Shown: in pieces, positions 1 to 9,387 of the stretch | Layout of the letters: every line of letters starts with the position of its first letter | How positions within the stretch are numbered: the first letter of the stretch is position 1 | Source of the DNA: an uncultured Pelagibacteraceae bacterium | GTDB taxonomy: Bacteria > Pseudomonadota > Alphaproteobacteria > Pelagibacterales > Pelagibacteraceae | Direction: 5' to 3' | Assembly: GCA_902573425.1 (NCBI GenBank) | Contig: CACGJO010000007.1 | Coordinates: forward strand, 1 to 53,404 | Length of the DNA: 53,404 nucleotides | Program-made: the position numbers and the translations under genes | The notes under the pieces: model-generated | Told to the model about the DNA's origin: nothing | Database searches by the model: none | What the model saw: only the letters and a program-made list of their open reading frames with translations

Positions 1-764
1 TTTCCATCTAATATCTGATTTTCAATTAGATCTATTTTTTCATAAAATAAATCGTTGTAATTTTTGTTTTTTGTTAAGATTTCGGGTGTTAACTCTAAAT
101 ATTTAAAAGAAATAAATTTTTCTTTAAATAGCTCTTTATTTTCGTTGTAAAACTTTTCAATTTCTTGTTCTGATATTACTTTTTTTGAATAAATACTGCT
201 TAGATTTAAATAATTAATTTTTTTTAAATGATTATCTTTATTAAATAGATCCTCAATTATAAATTTAGGTAATTTAATACCACCACTGTATAGATTTAAA
301 AGCTGGGCTTTGATCTCAAGTCCTTTAATATATTTTTCGTATGTTGGAGCCGAATATCCGTTTTTAATCAAAAACTTTTCATATTCAACTCTTAAAAACT
401 TTTTATCTTTCTGAAAACTTTTATCTGAAATTATAATATTTTTTAATGCTTTATCAGTTAAAATAATTCCTTTTTTTTTACTTTCAATTTCAATAATTTT
501 CTCACTTAAATAATTGCTCAATATATTTTCTAGAATTTGTGACTTGCCAAAATTCTCTACCTGTTCTTTAGAAAGTTCAATTTTTTGAATGTAACTAATA
601 AATTCTTTTGAACTTATTGTTTCATCATTAATTTCAGCTATAATATTTTGTTTTCCAGAACTGAAAATATCACCCATGCCCCAAAGAATGAAGGGCAGTG
701 CTATTATAGCTATAAAGATTTTAGCCATAAATGTTTTAGAAAATTTTCTTATTGATCCAAGCAT
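1..764 (-). CDS. ppiD: PpiD/SurA-type periplasmic folding factor, N-terminal part
   Basis: Open frame from an ATG at 764 leftward off the window edge, about 254 codons seen, so the C-terminus is missing. The product starts with a short basic stretch (MLGSIRKFSKTF), then one hydrophobic membrane segment (roughly residues 14-30), then an extracytoplasmic helical region beginning INDETISSKEFISYI. This is the layout of the SurA N-terminal domain of PpiD, a membrane-anchored peptidyl-prolyl isomerase-like chaperone for outer membrane and periplasmic proteins. The parvulin domain itself would lie outside the window, so catalytic activity cannot be judged. It is divergent from tpiA, with 61 bases between the two start codons. 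Family call by recognition of the N-terminal pattern. Confidence 0.72.
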   Translation of the reverse strand, partial: MLGSIRKFSKTFMAKIFIAIIALPFILWGMGDIFSSGKQNIIAEINDETISSKEFISYIQKIELSKEQVENFGKSQILENILSNYLSEKIIEIESKKKGIILTDKALKNIIISDKSFQKDKKFLRVEYEKFLIKNGYSAPTYEKYIKGLEIKAQLLNLYSGGIKLPKFIIEDLFNKDNHLKKINYLNLSSIYSKKVISEQEIEKFYNENKELFKEKFISFKYLELTPEILTKNKNYNDLFYEKIDLIENQILDG

Positions 765-825
765 AATTTTAATTTATGAAATTTAAATTAATTAAGATTA
801 TAAATCTATAAAGAAAGTCTTAAAT
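765..825. promoter_or_regulatory. Divergent promoter region ppiD/tpiA
   Basis: The only gap between two divergent genes, 61 bases and almost entirely A/T. Promoters for both directions must lie here or inside the neighbouring genes. I see no convincing -35/-10 pair, no dyad and no strong Shine-Dalgarno before tpiA (AAGAAAG is weak). Confidence 0.3.
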
Positions 826-1584
826 ATGACAAATTCTATAAGATATTTTGTTGGAAATTGGAAGATGTTTGGTGTCCCAAGCTCATATAGAATTATTGAA
901 AAAATTCATCGTTATCTTAAGAAAGATAAAAAAAACAACAAAAAATATAAGATCGTAATAGCTCCACCATTTACTTTACTGCAAGAGTTTTCTAAAAAAT
1001 TTAAAAATAAAAAAATAAGTATTTCGGCACAAAATTGCCACCACAAAGATAACTTTGGTGCTCAGACAGGCCATGTAAGTCCCCTAATGATAAAAAGTCT
1101 TGGTGTTAAATATATTATTCTAGGACATTCAGAAAATAGAATGTCAGGAGAAAATAACGAAGTTATCAAACTAAAAGTAGAGCTGGCTTTAAAGAATAAT
1201 TTTAAAGTTATTTTTTGTATAGGTGAAAATAAAACAGAGAAAAGAAAAAATAAAACTATTTATGTATTAAAAAAACAACTCCATAATGTACTAAAAAAAA
1301 AATTAAATAGTAAAAACTTAATTATTGCATATGAACCTGTATGGTCAATTGGTACTGGCAAATTACCCACCAGAGCTGAACTTATTAATACGACAAGACA
1401 AATTAAAAGAAATCTAGCTAAAATTTTTAAAAATAATGTTCCCCCAGTATTATATGGCGGATCTGTTGATAGTAATAATATTAGTTTTTTCAAAGACATT
1501 AGAGCAATCGACGGTTTTTTAATCGGTGGAGCCTCAAAATCATCAAAAAATTTTATTGATATAATAAAAAATTTCTATAAATAA
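826..1584 (+). CDS. tpiA: Triose-phosphate isomerase
   Basis: Interconverts dihydroxyacetone phosphate and glyceraldehyde 3-phosphate in the cytoplasm. 252 residues, normal length. The family signatures are present: NWKM with Lys13, the catalytic His in GHSENR (His101), the catalytic Glu in AYEPVWSIGTG (Glu170), and the phosphate-binding YGGSV and GGAS segments near the C-terminus. First gene of a rightward core run (secG 5 bases downstream, then pyrG, kdsA, eno). Together with eno and gap in this window it supplies lower glycolysis/gluconeogenesis. The sequence is very lysine-rich, in keeping with low GC. Confidence 0.97.
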   Translation: MTNSIRYFVGNWKMFGVPSSYRIIEKIHRYLKKDKKNNKKYKIVIAPPFTLLQEFSKKFKNKKISISAQNCHHKDNFGAQTGHVSPLMIKSLGVKYIILGHSENRMSGENNEVIKLKVELALKNNFKVIFCIGENKTEKRKNKTIYVLKKQLHNVLKKKLNSKNLIIAYEPVWSIGTGKLPTRAELINTTRQIKRNLAKIFKNNVPPVLYGGSVDSNNISFFKDIRAIDGFLIGGASKSSKNFIDIIKNFYK

Positions 1585-1589
1585 CCGTT

Positions 1590-1895
1590 ATGGAAACTAT
1601 TTTAATTGTAGCAAATATAGTTTTAGCAATTGTACTAATTATAATTGTTTTATTGCAAAGATCAGAAGGTGGTGCTTTGGGTTTAGGTTTGTCCCAAGAC
1701 AATTTTGCATCTACAAGGTCTGTTGGTAATTTTTTAACTAAAACAACTGCAATTATTGCTACATTGTTTATTATTTCGAGTATTTCACTCGTTGTGCTTT
1801 CGAGAGGAGATTTAGAGGAAACACAATCAGTTTTAGAGAAAATAGAGGAAGAAAAGGATTTAGCGCTACCCAAAATTCCAGAGTCTTCAAAATAA
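1590..1895 (+). CDS. secG: Preprotein translocase subunit SecG
   Basis: Small inner-membrane subunit of the SecYEG channel. 101 residues with two hydrophobic segments (about 1-22 and 50-70) separated by the conserved cytoplasmic loop LLQRSEGGALGLG, which is diagnostic for SecG. The tail is charged and short. It lies between tpiA and pyrG, the usual alphaproteobacterial position. The ATG at 1590 is five bases after the tpiA stop, so the two are probably co-transcribed. Confidence 0.95.
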   Translation: METILIVANIVLAIVLIIIVLLQRSEGGALGLGLSQDNFASTRSVGNFLTKTTAIIATLFIISSISLVVLSRGDLEETQSVLEKIEEEKDLALPKIPESSK

Positions 1896-1934
1896 ACTTT
1901 ATTTTTAGTTCAAAAGCAGTTATATTATCCTTCC

Positions 1935-3560
1935 ATGGCGCGATACGTATTTGTAACTGGCGGCGTGGTTTCATCCTTAGGCAAAGGTCTTTCTTCAGCT
2001 TCGCTTGCTTCTTTACTTCAACTAAGAGGTTTTAAGGTTAGAGTAAGAAAACTAGATCCGTATTTAAATGTTGATCCTGGGACCATGAACCCATTTCAAC
2101 ACGGAGAAGTTTATGTAACAGATGATGGTGCTGAGACAGATCTAGATATAGGTCATTATGAAAGATTTACAGGAATTTCAGCCACACAATCTGACAACAT
2201 TACTACCGGCGGTATCTATAGCGATATAATTAAAAAGGAGAGAAGAGGAGATTATTTAGGAGGAACTGTTCAAGTAGTACCTCATGTTACAGATAGAATT
2301 AAAAAATTTATTTCACACGATGTTAAAAATGAAGATTTTATAATTTGTGAAATTGGTGGGACGGTTGGTGATATAGAAAGTCTTCCTTTTTTAGAAGCAA
2401 TAAGACAATTTTCTAATGATGTTGGAAAAACAAATAGTTTATTTATACACTTAACTTTAGTTCCTTACTTAAAAGCTTCAGGAGAATTAAAAACAAAACC
2501 AACCCAACATTCAGTTAAAGAATTGAGAAGCCTAGGTATACAACCAGATATAATTATATGCAGGTCTGAAAGAGAAATTCCAAAAACAGAAAGAAAGAAA
2601 ATATCTTTATTCTGCAATGTGCCCATTGACAATGTTATAGAAACTGTTGATGTAAAAACCATTTACGAAGCACCAATAAGTTTTCATAAAGAAAAACTAG
2701 ATGATAGAGTTCTATCTTTTTTTAAAATTAAAAGTAAAAAAAAACCTGACCTTAGTAAATGGAAAAATATTACCTCCAGGGTTTTGAATCCAAAGAAAGA
2801 TGTAAACATTGGAATTATAGGTAAATATGTTGATCTTAAAGATGCTTATAAATCTCTAGACGAAGCATTAATACATGGAGGCATATCAAATAATGTTAAA
2901 GTTAATTTAAAGAGAATTGACTCAGAAAATTTAAAACCCGATAAAATTAAACCCTTACTAAAAGATGTGACCGGTGTTCTTATTCCAGGAGGGTTTGGAA
3001 AAAGAGGCACAGAGGGTAAAATTGCTGCCATAAAATATGCAAGATTGAATAATATACCTTTCTTCGGTATTTGCTTTGGTATGCAAATGGCCGTTATTGA
3101 AGCTGCTAGAAACTTATTAAATATTAAGAATGCTTCTACAAGCGAATTTGGGAACAATTGTACTCCAGTAGTTGGTCTCTTAGAAGAATGGCAAAAAGGA
3201 AATAAAAAAATTAAAGGAACAAAAAAAAATTTAGGTGGAACAATGAGATTAGGTTTATACGATGCGGTACTAAAAAATAATTCTTTAATATCCAAGATTT
3301 ATTCTGAGAAGAAAATAAAAGAAAGGCACAGACATAGATACGAGGTTAATATTAAATATAAGAATGATTTTGAAAAAAAAGGTTTAATTTTTTCAGCTTT
3401 ATCACCAGATGGATCTTTACCAGAGATAATTGAATTAAAAGATCATCCATGGTTTATCGGTGTTCAGTTTCACCCTGAATTTAAATCAAGACCTTTTACA
3501 CCACATCCGTTATTTTCTTCTTTTATCAAAGCTGCTGATATTAATGGGAGAAGTAATTAA
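1935..3560 (+). CDS. pyrG: CTP synthase
   Basis: Makes CTP from UTP, ATP and glutamine. 541 residues, full length. The N-terminal synthetase domain (about 1-270) starts with the family signature [18 protein letters not shown] and holds the [22 protein letters not shown] segment. The C-terminal class I glutamine amidotransferase domain has the oxyanion loop [12 protein letters not shown], the nucleophile in GICFGMQ (Cys380) and the HPEF catalytic triad segment. The last base overlaps the kdsA start codon by one (TAATG). A 39-base gap separates it from secG. Confidence 0.98.
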   Translation: MARYVFVTGGVVSSLGKGLSSASLASLLQLRGFKVRVRKLDPYLNVDPGTMNPFQHGEVYVTDDGAETDLDIGHYERFTGISATQSDNITTGGIYSDIIKKERRGDYLGGTVQVVPHVTDRIKKFISHDVKNEDFIICEIGGTVGDIESLPFLEAIRQFSNDVGKTNSLFIHLTLVPYLKASGELKTKPTQHSVKELRSLGIQPDIIICRSEREIPKTERKKISLFCNVPIDNVIETVDVKTIYEAPISFHKEKLDDRVLSFFKIKSKKKPDLSKWKNITSRVLNPKKDVNIGIIGKYVDLKDAYKSLDEALIHGGISNNVKVNLKRIDSENLKPDKIKPLLKDVTGVLIPGGFGKRGTEGKIAAIKYARLNNIPFFGICFGMQMAVIEAARNLLNIKNASTSEFGNNCTPVVGLLEEWQKGNKKIKGTKKNLGGTMRLGLYDAVLKNNSLISKIYSEKKIKERHRHRYEVNIKYKNDFEKKGLIFSALSPDGSLPEIIELKDHPWFIGVQFHPEFKSRPFTPHPLFSSFIKAADINGRSN

Positions 3561-4393
3561 TGATAACCAAAACTATTAAATGTGGAAAATTAAATATTTC
3601 AAATACAAATGCTTTCACTTTAATTGCAGGACCCTGCCAACTAGAAAATGAGAAACATGCTCTTGAAGTAGCTAATCAATTAAAAAAAATGACTGACAAA
3701 CTTGGTATAGGTCTAATTTATAAAACCTCATTTGACAAGGCTAACAGAACAAGTCTAAAAGGGAAAAGAGGTGCTGGTCTTGAAAAATCACTACCAATTT
3801 TTGATAAAATTAGAAAAGAAATTAATGTTCCTGTGTTAACAGATATTCATACAATAGAACAATGTAGAATAGTTTCTAAACACGTTGATGTTTTACAAAT
3901 ACCAGCTTTCTTGTGCAGGCAAACAGACTTACTTGTAGCGGCTGCTCAAACTGGAAAAGTAATAAATGTTAAAAAGGGTCAATTCTTGGCACCATGGGAC
4001 ATGATTAATGTCACAAAAAAAATAGAAGACTCAGGAAATAAAAATATTTTGGTTACAGAAAGAGGAGCAAGCTTTGGTTATAATACATTAGTTTCTGATA
4101 TGAGATCATTACCTATTATGGCAAAGAATGGTTATCCAGTGGTTTTTGACGCTACTCATTCTGTACAACAACCTGGTGGAATGGGTGACAAGAGTGGAGG
4201 ACAAAGAGAATTCGTGGAACACCTTTCTCGTGCAGCTATTGCTGTAGGTGTTGCTGCGGTTTTTATAGAAACACATCCTGATCCTGATAATGCACCATCT
4301 GATGGACCAAATATGGTTCCATTATCAAAGTTGCCAAATCTTTTGAAACAATTAGTTGAAATAGATAATTTAATTAAGAATGGTAAAAATTAA
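3560..4393 (+). CDS. kdsA: 3-deoxy-8-phosphooctulonate (KDO-8-P) synthase
   Basis: Condenses phosphoenolpyruvate and arabinose 5-phosphate to KDO-8-phosphate, the first committed step of lipopolysaccharide inner-core sugar synthesis. 277 residues, normal length. Recognisable segments are IAGPCQLE near residue 24, the TSFDKANRTS substrate loop, VLTDIH, the ERG(A)SFGYN motif and DATHSVQ near the C-terminal third. The start overlaps the pyrG stop by one base; its 3' end overlaps eno by 14 bases, a typical streamlined operon. Its presence implies a KDO-containing outer membrane. Confidence 0.97.
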   Translation: MITKTIKCGKLNISNTNAFTLIAGPCQLENEKHALEVANQLKKMTDKLGIGLIYKTSFDKANRTSLKGKRGAGLEKSLPIFDKIRKEINVPVLTDIHTIEQCRIVSKHVDVLQIPAFLCRQTDLLVAAAQTGKVINVKKGQFLAPWDMINVTKKIEDSGNKNILVTERGASFGYNTLVSDMRSLPIMAKNGYPVVFDATHSVQQPGGMGDKSGGQREFVEHLSRAAIAVGVAAVFIETHPDPDNAPSDGPNMVPLSKLPNLLKQLVEIDNLIKNGKN

Positions 4394-5576
4394 AAATATT
4401 AAAGGCCGACAAGTTTTCGATAGCAGAGGTAACCCAACACTAGAGGCTGAAGTATTTTCTGAAAATGGATCTGCTTTTTCAATAGTTCCTTCAGGCGCAT
4501 CTACTGGCACTCATGAAGCATTTGAATTAAGAGACAAGGAAAAAAAAGATTATTTAGGCAAAAGTGTTTTTGCGGCTATTTCAAACGTAAATAATTTAAT
4601 ATCCAAAGGTTTAAAAAATATTGAGGTCTCTGACCAAACAAAAATAGATAAAATTTTAATTGAATTAGACGGAACTGATCAAAAAAAGAAACTTGGTGCA
4701 AACGCTATATTAGGTGTATCAATGGCATGTTGTAAATTAGCTGCAATTGAAAAAAAAGTCCCTTTGTATAAGTATTTATCCAAAAATAACGATTACTTAA
4801 TACCTATACCTTTGCTGAATATTATCAACGGTGGTGTACACGCAAAAAATAATCTTGATATCCAGGAATTTATGATACGTCCAGAAAAAACAAATTCATT
4901 TTCAGAAGCGATTAGACGTAGCTTTATTATAATTCAAAATCTCAAAAAAATACTAGTTGATACAAATGTTGGAGACGAAGGAGGGTTTGCTCCAAATTTA
5001 AAAAGTAATGAAGAAGCAATTCAAATGATAATTGAATCTATTGAAAAATCAGGATTTGAACCAGGCAATGATATATCTATTTGTTTAGACGTTGCTGCAA
5101 ACGAATTGAAACACCCAAAATCTGTAGAGTATTTTTTAAATTTGATAAAAAAATACCCAATAAAATCTATTGAAGATCCATTTTCTGAGGATGAATGGCA
5201 ATCTTGGAATAAGCTGACTAAAAGCACCAATATTCAAATTGTGGGGGATGATCTTTTTGCCACTAATATAAAGAGGTTAAAAAAAGGAATAGATCAACAT
5301 TCTGCTAATGCCATACTTGTTAAACTTAATCAAATCGGCACCGTTAGTGAAACGTTACAAGTTATAGATCTTGCTCAGAAAAATAATTTCAAAACAATTA
5401 TTTCACATAGATCTGGCGACTCAGAAGATACTTTTATTGCTGACTTGTGTGTTGCGACAAAATCTTCGCAAATCAAATCAGGTTCTTTAGCTCGTTCTGA
5501 GAGGGTATCTAAGTATAATAGACTGTTGAGAATAGAGGATGGACTTGGAAAATTAGCAAAAATGACTAAAATATAA
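4380..5576 (+). CDS. eno: Enolase
   Basis: Converts 2-phosphoglycerate to phosphoenolpyruvate. 398 residues, about 30 shorter than typical bacterial enolase; relative to the E. coli sequence as I remember it, the loss is mainly a surface stretch after LDVAANE and a shorter C-terminus. Key elements remain: PSGASTG, GANAILGVSMA, NIINGGVHA, the VGDEGGFAPN catalytic loop, metal ligands in SIEDPF and VGDDLF, the catalytic lysine in AILVKLNQIG (Lys315) and ISHRSGDSED. The start lies inside kdsA. Compact but apparently functional. Confidence 0.97.
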   Translation: MVKIKNIKGRQVFDSRGNPTLEAEVFSENGSAFSIVPSGASTGTHEAFELRDKEKKDYLGKSVFAAISNVNNLISKGLKNIEVSDQTKIDKILIELDGTDQKKKLGANAILGVSMACCKLAAIEKKVPLYKYLSKNNDYLIPIPLLNIINGGVHAKNNLDIQEFMIRPEKTNSFSEAIRRSFIIIQNLKKILVDTNVGDEGGFAPNLKSNEEAIQMIIESIEKSGFEPGNDISICLDVAANELKHPKSVEYFLNLIKKYPIKSIEDPFSEDEWQSWNKLTKSTNIQIVGDDLFATNIKRLKKGIDQHSANAILVKLNQIGTVSETLQVIDLAQKNNFKTIISHRSGDSEDTFIADLCVATKSSQIKSGSLARSERVSKYNRLLRIEDGLGKLAKMTKI

Positions 5577-5579
5577 TAT

Positions 5580-5879
5580 ATGAATTTTTTTAATGCTTTT
5601 AAAAAAAGAAAAATTTTGTTTTTAAACATTTTTTTATTTTTATACATAATCCTAAATTTATTGACCGGTGAGAGAGGTTTAATGGCATATTTCGAAAAAA
5701 GCGAACTTGAAAAAAAATTAATCAAAACAAAAGCAAAATTAACTGAAGAAATTCAAATTTTTGATAACAAGAATTCCTTACTTTCTACAAATTTAAATTT
5801 TGATTTTGTTGATATACTTATTAGAGATAAATTAAAATTAGGAAAAAAAGAGGAAATCATAATTAAAATAAATGACTAA
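5580..5879 (+). CDS. ftsB: FtsB/DivIC-like septum formation protein
   Basis: 99 residues: an N-terminal membrane segment (about 13-30), then an Asn-Leu-Leu-Thr-Gly-Glu-Arg-Gly-Leu turn, then a charged coiled coil ([19 protein letters not shown]) and a short globular tail. This is the FtsB/DivIC pattern, a bitopic divisome protein linking FtsQ and FtsL to FtsW/FtsI. The gene sits directly after eno, the standard alphaproteobacterial position, and its stop overlaps the lipA start. In relatives pdhABC normally follows here; see findings. Confidence 0.88.
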   Translation: MNFFNAFKKRKILFLNIFLFLYIILNLLTGERGLMAYFEKSELEKKLIKTKAKLTEEIQIFDNKNSLLSTNLNFDFVDILIRDKLKLGKKEEIIIKIND

Positions 5880-6813
5880 AAGTAGACACCCAGAAAAAAT
5901 TAATAAGCCTTTTAATCCAATTAAAAAAAAACCTAGCTGGATTAGGTCTAAGATATTAGATACAAAAGTTTTTTTTAAAACTAAAGAAGTAGTAAATCAA
6001 AATGGTTTAAATACTGTTTGCCAGGAAGCGAATTGTCCAAATATTACAGAATGTTGGAGTAAAAAACATGCTACATTTATGATAATGGGAGATACATGTA
6101 CAAGAGGATGTGCTTTTTGTGATGTCAAAACAGGAAAACCAAATAAATTAGATCCACTTGAGCCTTTAAAAATTTCTAAAGCAGTAAAAGAACTTAACCT
6201 AAACCATGTAGTAATTACCTCAGTTGATAGAGATGACTTAGAGGACGGAGGAGCAAATCATTTTAAACAGGTTGTTTTGGAAACAAAAAAAAATAATCCT
6301 AATACAACAATAGAAGTCTTAACACCTGATTTCCTAAGAAAGGGAAATGCATTTGAAAAAGTCTTAGAAGCATCACCAGATGTATTCAATCATAATATTG
6401 AAACAGTACCGAGTCTTTATTTAACAGTTAGACCAGGTTCCAGATATTTTGCTTCTATAAAATTATTGGAGTCATCAAAAAAAATTAAACCAAATGTATT
6501 TACTAAATCTGGTTTGATGGTTGGTTTGGGTGAAAATAAAAATGAAATTTTACAAGTAATGGATGATTTGAGAACTGCAAATGTTGATTTTTTAACAATA
6601 GGACAATATCTTCAACCATCACCTAAACATTTTCCTCTTCAAAGATATTATAAACCCCATGAATTTATTGAATTGAAAAATGTTGCTTTATCAAAAGGAT
6701 TTTTATTAGTTGCCTCATCTCCTTTAACAAGATCTTCTTATCATGCAGATGAAGATTTTAAAAAATTAAAAAAAAAGAGAGATGAGCAATCAAAATGCCT
6801 GACGCTTCAATAA
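5872..6813 (+). CDS. lipA: Lipoyl synthase
   Basis: Radical-SAM enzyme that inserts two sulfurs into the octanoyl chain on lipoyl domains of 2-oxoacid dehydrogenases and the glycine cleavage H protein. 313 residues. The auxiliary-cluster cysteines are at 50, 55 and 61 ([14 protein letters not shown]), the radical-SAM cysteines at 76, 80 and 83 (CTRGCAFC), and the C-terminal RSSYHADE motif carries the conserved serine. The start overlaps ftsB by 8 bases and the 3' end overlaps ratA by 19. No pyruvate dehydrogenase genes are adjacent. Confidence 0.97.
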   Translation: MTKSRHPEKINKPFNPIKKKPSWIRSKILDTKVFFKTKEVVNQNGLNTVCQEANCPNITECWSKKHATFMIMGDTCTRGCAFCDVKTGKPNKLDPLEPLKISKAVKELNLNHVVITSVDRDDLEDGGANHFKQVVLETKKNNPNTTIEVLTPDFLRKGNAFEKVLEASPDVFNHNIETVPSLYLTVRPGSRYFASIKLLESSKKIKPNVFTKSGLMVGLGENKNEILQVMDDLRTANVDFLTIGQYLQPSPKHFPLQRYYKPHEFIELKNVALSKGFLLVASSPLTRSSYHADEDFKKLKKKRDEQSKCLTLQ

Positions 6814-7244
6814 AAAAAATTATTCCTTGTAAAAAAAAAGATCTCATTAAAATGATACTTGATATAGAAAAGTATCCCGAGTTCGTTCCATGGTGTCTTA
6901 ACGGAAAGATACACAAAGTTAATGAAATGGATGATATTATTGAGATGGAGGCAGATTTAACAGTAGGAAAAAAATTTTTAAATCAAACTTATAAAAGCCA
7001 TGTTACTTATTACAAAAACAAAGACAAGATTCTCGTTAACAATATTGGAGGCCCTCTAAAACATCTTAAAAATATATGGCAAATACGAGAAATTAATAAT
7101 CAAAGCGAGGTTGATTTTTCAATAGATTTTGAAATTAAAAATGTCTTTTATAATATGATTATGAAAAAATCATTTGATAAAGGATTAAATGAAATTGCAA
7201 GTGCTTTTGAAAAAAGAGCGATAAATTTATTTAAGAATTCCTAA
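6795..7244 (+). CDS. ratA: RatA/Coq10-like START-domain protein
   Basis: 149 residues of the polyketide cyclase/START fold family that includes RatA and the ubiquinone-binding protein Coq10. Typical features are the opening pattern [28 protein letters not shown] and the later [22 protein letters not shown] strands. In bacteria members bind quinone or affect ribosome assembly; the lipA-linked alphaproteobacterial copy is usually annotated as Coq10-like. The ATG at 6795 lies 19 bases inside lipA. It converges on and overlaps the cinA-type gene by 18 bases, so no terminator fits between them. Confidence 0.85.
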   Translation: MPDASIKKIIPCKKKDLIKMILDIEKYPEFVPWCLNGKIHKVNEMDDIIEMEADLTVGKKFLNQTYKSHVTYYKNKDKILVNNIGGPLKHLKNIWQIREINNQSEVDFSIDFEIKNVFYNMIMKKSFDKGLNEIASAFEKRAINLFKNS

Positions 7245-7700
7245 AATCAATTCTAAAGACTTTTTTACAGTTTTTTTTTGAATTTTAGATCGATCCTTCA
7301 TTTTAAATAAATATTTGTGTATTTTAATACTTTTTTTCTTTTTAATCCCAATATACACTAATCCTACAGGTTTTAACTTGGTTCCACCATTTGGTCCTGC
7401 TATTCCAGTAATAGAAATAGATATATTAGCTTTAGCAATCTTTGATAAATTATTGACCATATAAGAACAGCATTGACTACTGACAGCGCCATGTTTTTTT
7501 ATAATTTGCTTTGGAATTTTTAAAAGTAGATTTTTTGACATATTTGAGTAAGTAATCAGACCCATACTAAATATTTTTGAAGAACCACTTATTGATATAA
7601 TAGCACTTGACAACATGCCGCCAGTACAAGATTCTGCAACAGCCAACTTAATTCTTTTTTTCTTTAATAAATCAACAACTTTCTTGTTTAAGTTTCTCAT
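7227..7700 (-). CDS. pncC: CinA C-terminal domain protein / NMN amidohydrolase (PncC)
   Basis: 157 residues, a stand-alone CinA C-terminal domain. The diagnostic segments are AVAESCTGGMLSSAI with the catalytic serine and GIAGPNGGTKLKPVGLVYIG. The family deamidates nicotinamide mononucleotide to nicotinate mononucleotide, recycling pyridine nucleotides. First codon is ATG at 7700, immediately abutting the pgpA stop on the same strand, so it is the last gene of the leftward ispDF-pgpA-pncC operon. Confidence 0.92.
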   Translation of the reverse strand: MRNLNKKVVDLLKKKRIKLAVAESCTGGMLSSAIISISGSSKIFSMGLITYSNMSKNLLLKIPKQIIKKHGAVSSQCCSYMVNNLSKIAKANISISITGIAGPNGGTKLKPVGLVYIGIKKKKSIKIHKYLFKMKDRSKIQKKTVKKSLELILGILK

Positions 7701-8209
7701 TAATTAAAAAATGTTTTTCCAACCATAAATAATACAAGACATATAACCACATAAAATCCTGCCAATATATCATCAAATAAAATACCAAAAGTATTTTTAT
7801 ACTTCCTATCAATATAATCTATTGGAAATGGCTTGAGACCATCAAATAATCTAAATAATAGAAAAAACCAAAAATAAATTTGAAGAGTTTCTACCATTGT
7901 ATTTGCCCTATTAGGGTGAAAAGTTTCATATAAAATAATTGGAATTGATTGACCAAGAAATTCGTCAATTACAATTTCTTGAGGATCTCCTTCTTTAAAA
8001 CTATTTAAACAAGATTTAATTGCAAAAAAGGAATAAATTAAAATTAATAGCAAAGATAAGAAAATAATTAAAATGTGAATTTTAAAGATATGTATAAATA
8101 AAAATAAAAATAAAGTTGTAAATAATGATGCCCATGTACCTCTATATTTTATAATTGAGTTACCAAAAACAAAAAGTGTAATAAAATAATAATTTAATTT
8201 TTTAATCAT
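7700..8209 (-). CDS. pgpA: Phosphatidylglycerophosphatase A
   Basis: Inner-membrane enzyme that dephosphorylates phosphatidylglycerol phosphate to phosphatidylglycerol. 169 residues with about four hydrophobic segments. The PgpA signature is the acidic IVIDEFLGQ motif and the later FRLFDGLKPFPIDYIDRKYKNTFGILFDDILAG segment, where the aspartates bind metal. It overlaps the ispDF 3' end by 8 bases and shares its last base with the pncC start. The middle gene of a leftward three-gene operon. Confidence 0.92.
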   Translation of the reverse strand: MIKKLNYYFITLFVFGNSIIKYRGTWASLFTTLFLFLFIHIFKIHILIIFLSLLLILIYSFFAIKSCLNSFKEGDPQEIVIDEFLGQSIPIILYETFHPNRANTMVETLQIYFWFFLLFRLFDGLKPFPIDYIDRKYKNTFGILFDDILAGFYVVICLVLFMVGKTFFN

Positions 8210-9338
8210 ACTTAATTATCGATGCGATTACTTCAGTAGCAATAGCTTTTTCTTTTCCAATAATCCCTAATTTTTCAGTTGTTTTACCTTTTATATTAAT
8301 CTTATTTTCACTAATTTCACAAAATTTAGAAATATTTTTAATGATTTTTTTTCTATACCTATTTATTTTTGGTGTTTGAGTTATTATGTTCACATCTAAA
8401 TTGTTTATGTAAAAACCGTTTGATTTAATTTTTTCAATTACTTTTTTTAATAAAATTGTTGATCTAATATTTTTAAATTTTTTATTTTTGTCGGAAAATA
8501 GTGTGCCTATATCCCCCATGCTACAAGCACCAAGAATAGCATCAATTATAGAGTGTAAAACTGGATCGCCGTCTGAATGTCCTAACGTTCCAAGTTTTGA
8601 TTTTATATTTAAACCACCTAAATAAAACTTTCTACCAGGAACAAGTCTGTGAATATCAAAACCAATTCCAATTTTATTTTTTAAATTCATAGAATTTTTA
8701 AATATTTTCAAATCTTCTTGACTTGTTATTTTAAAATTTCCTTTTTCTCCCGCAATAAATTTAACTTTTTTAAGCGAATCTAGTAAAGAAAGATCATCAT
8801 CTTTATAAATTAATTTCTTATTCAAATGTAGATTTAGTATATTTTTAAAATTATAGGATTGAGGGGTTTGAGTTAAAAAAAAATTTTCTCTAGTTAAATT
8901 TAGTATTTTATTATTATTAAATAACGATTTTAAAGCATCGTTAACTGGGATTTTTGGTACAACTGCATTTTTTTTGGAATTATTTATAATTTTTTTAATT
9001 AATCGAGTGGAAATGTTTGGTCTTACAGAGTCGTGTATAAGCACGTTCGAACATTTTAATTTGTTTTCCTTAATATATTTAAGAGCTCTCAATGTAGACT
9101 CTTGTCTTGTTTTACCGCCAATTATTTTGATAAATTTTTTTGATTTTATTTTTTTAATAAACTTTAAGTGCTTTTTATTAATTACAACGATAATATTTTT
9201 AATTTGCTTGATATTGCTAAATTTTAGTAAAGATAGCTCTAAAATGGTTTTTCCAGCAACTTTAATGAAAGGTTTTGGGATTTTATGTTCAAATCTTTTA
9301 CTATTACCAGCAGCTAACAAAATTAAGCAAAAATTCAT
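8202..9338 (-). CDS. ispDF: Bifunctional MEP-pathway enzyme IspD-IspF
   Basis: Fusion of 4-diphosphocytidyl-2-C-methylerythritol synthase (residues about 1-215) and 2-C-methylerythritol 2,4-cyclodiphosphate synthase (about 222-378), two steps of isoprenoid synthesis. The IspD part opens with LILLAAGNSKRF and has VLIHDSVRP. The IspF part has GIGFDIHRL with metal-binding Asp/His, HSDGDPVLHSIIDAILGA and the C-terminal TTEKLGIIGK segment. The fused form is common in alphaproteobacteria. It is divergent from ntrY, with 49 bases between starts. Confidence 0.97.
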   Translation of the reverse strand: MNFCLILLAAGNSKRFEHKIPKPFIKVAGKTILELSLLKFSNIKQIKNIIVVINKKHLKFIKKIKSKKFIKIIGGKTRQESTLRALKYIKENKLKCSNVLIHDSVRPNISTRLIKKIINNSKKNAVVPKIPVNDALKSLFNNNKILNLTRENFFLTQTPQSYNFKNILNLHLNKKLIYKDDDLSLLDSLKKVKFIAGEKGNFKITSQEDLKIFKNSMNLKNKIGIGFDIHRLVPGRKFYLGGLNIKSKLGTLGHSDGDPVLHSIIDAILGACSMGDIGTLFSDKNKKFKNIRSTILLKKVIEKIKSNGFYINNLDVNIITQTPKINRYRKKIIKNISKFCEISENKINIKGKTTEKLGIIGKEKAIATEVIASIIKYD

Positions 9339-9387
9339 TATGTATATTAATTTATCCTATATTTATGTAAAATGTTAAGAAATTAAA

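Noticed and set aside
8974..9378. 134-codon plus-strand ORF opposite ispDF
   Set aside because: Low-complexity antisense of a well-recognised gene; no domain or start signal.
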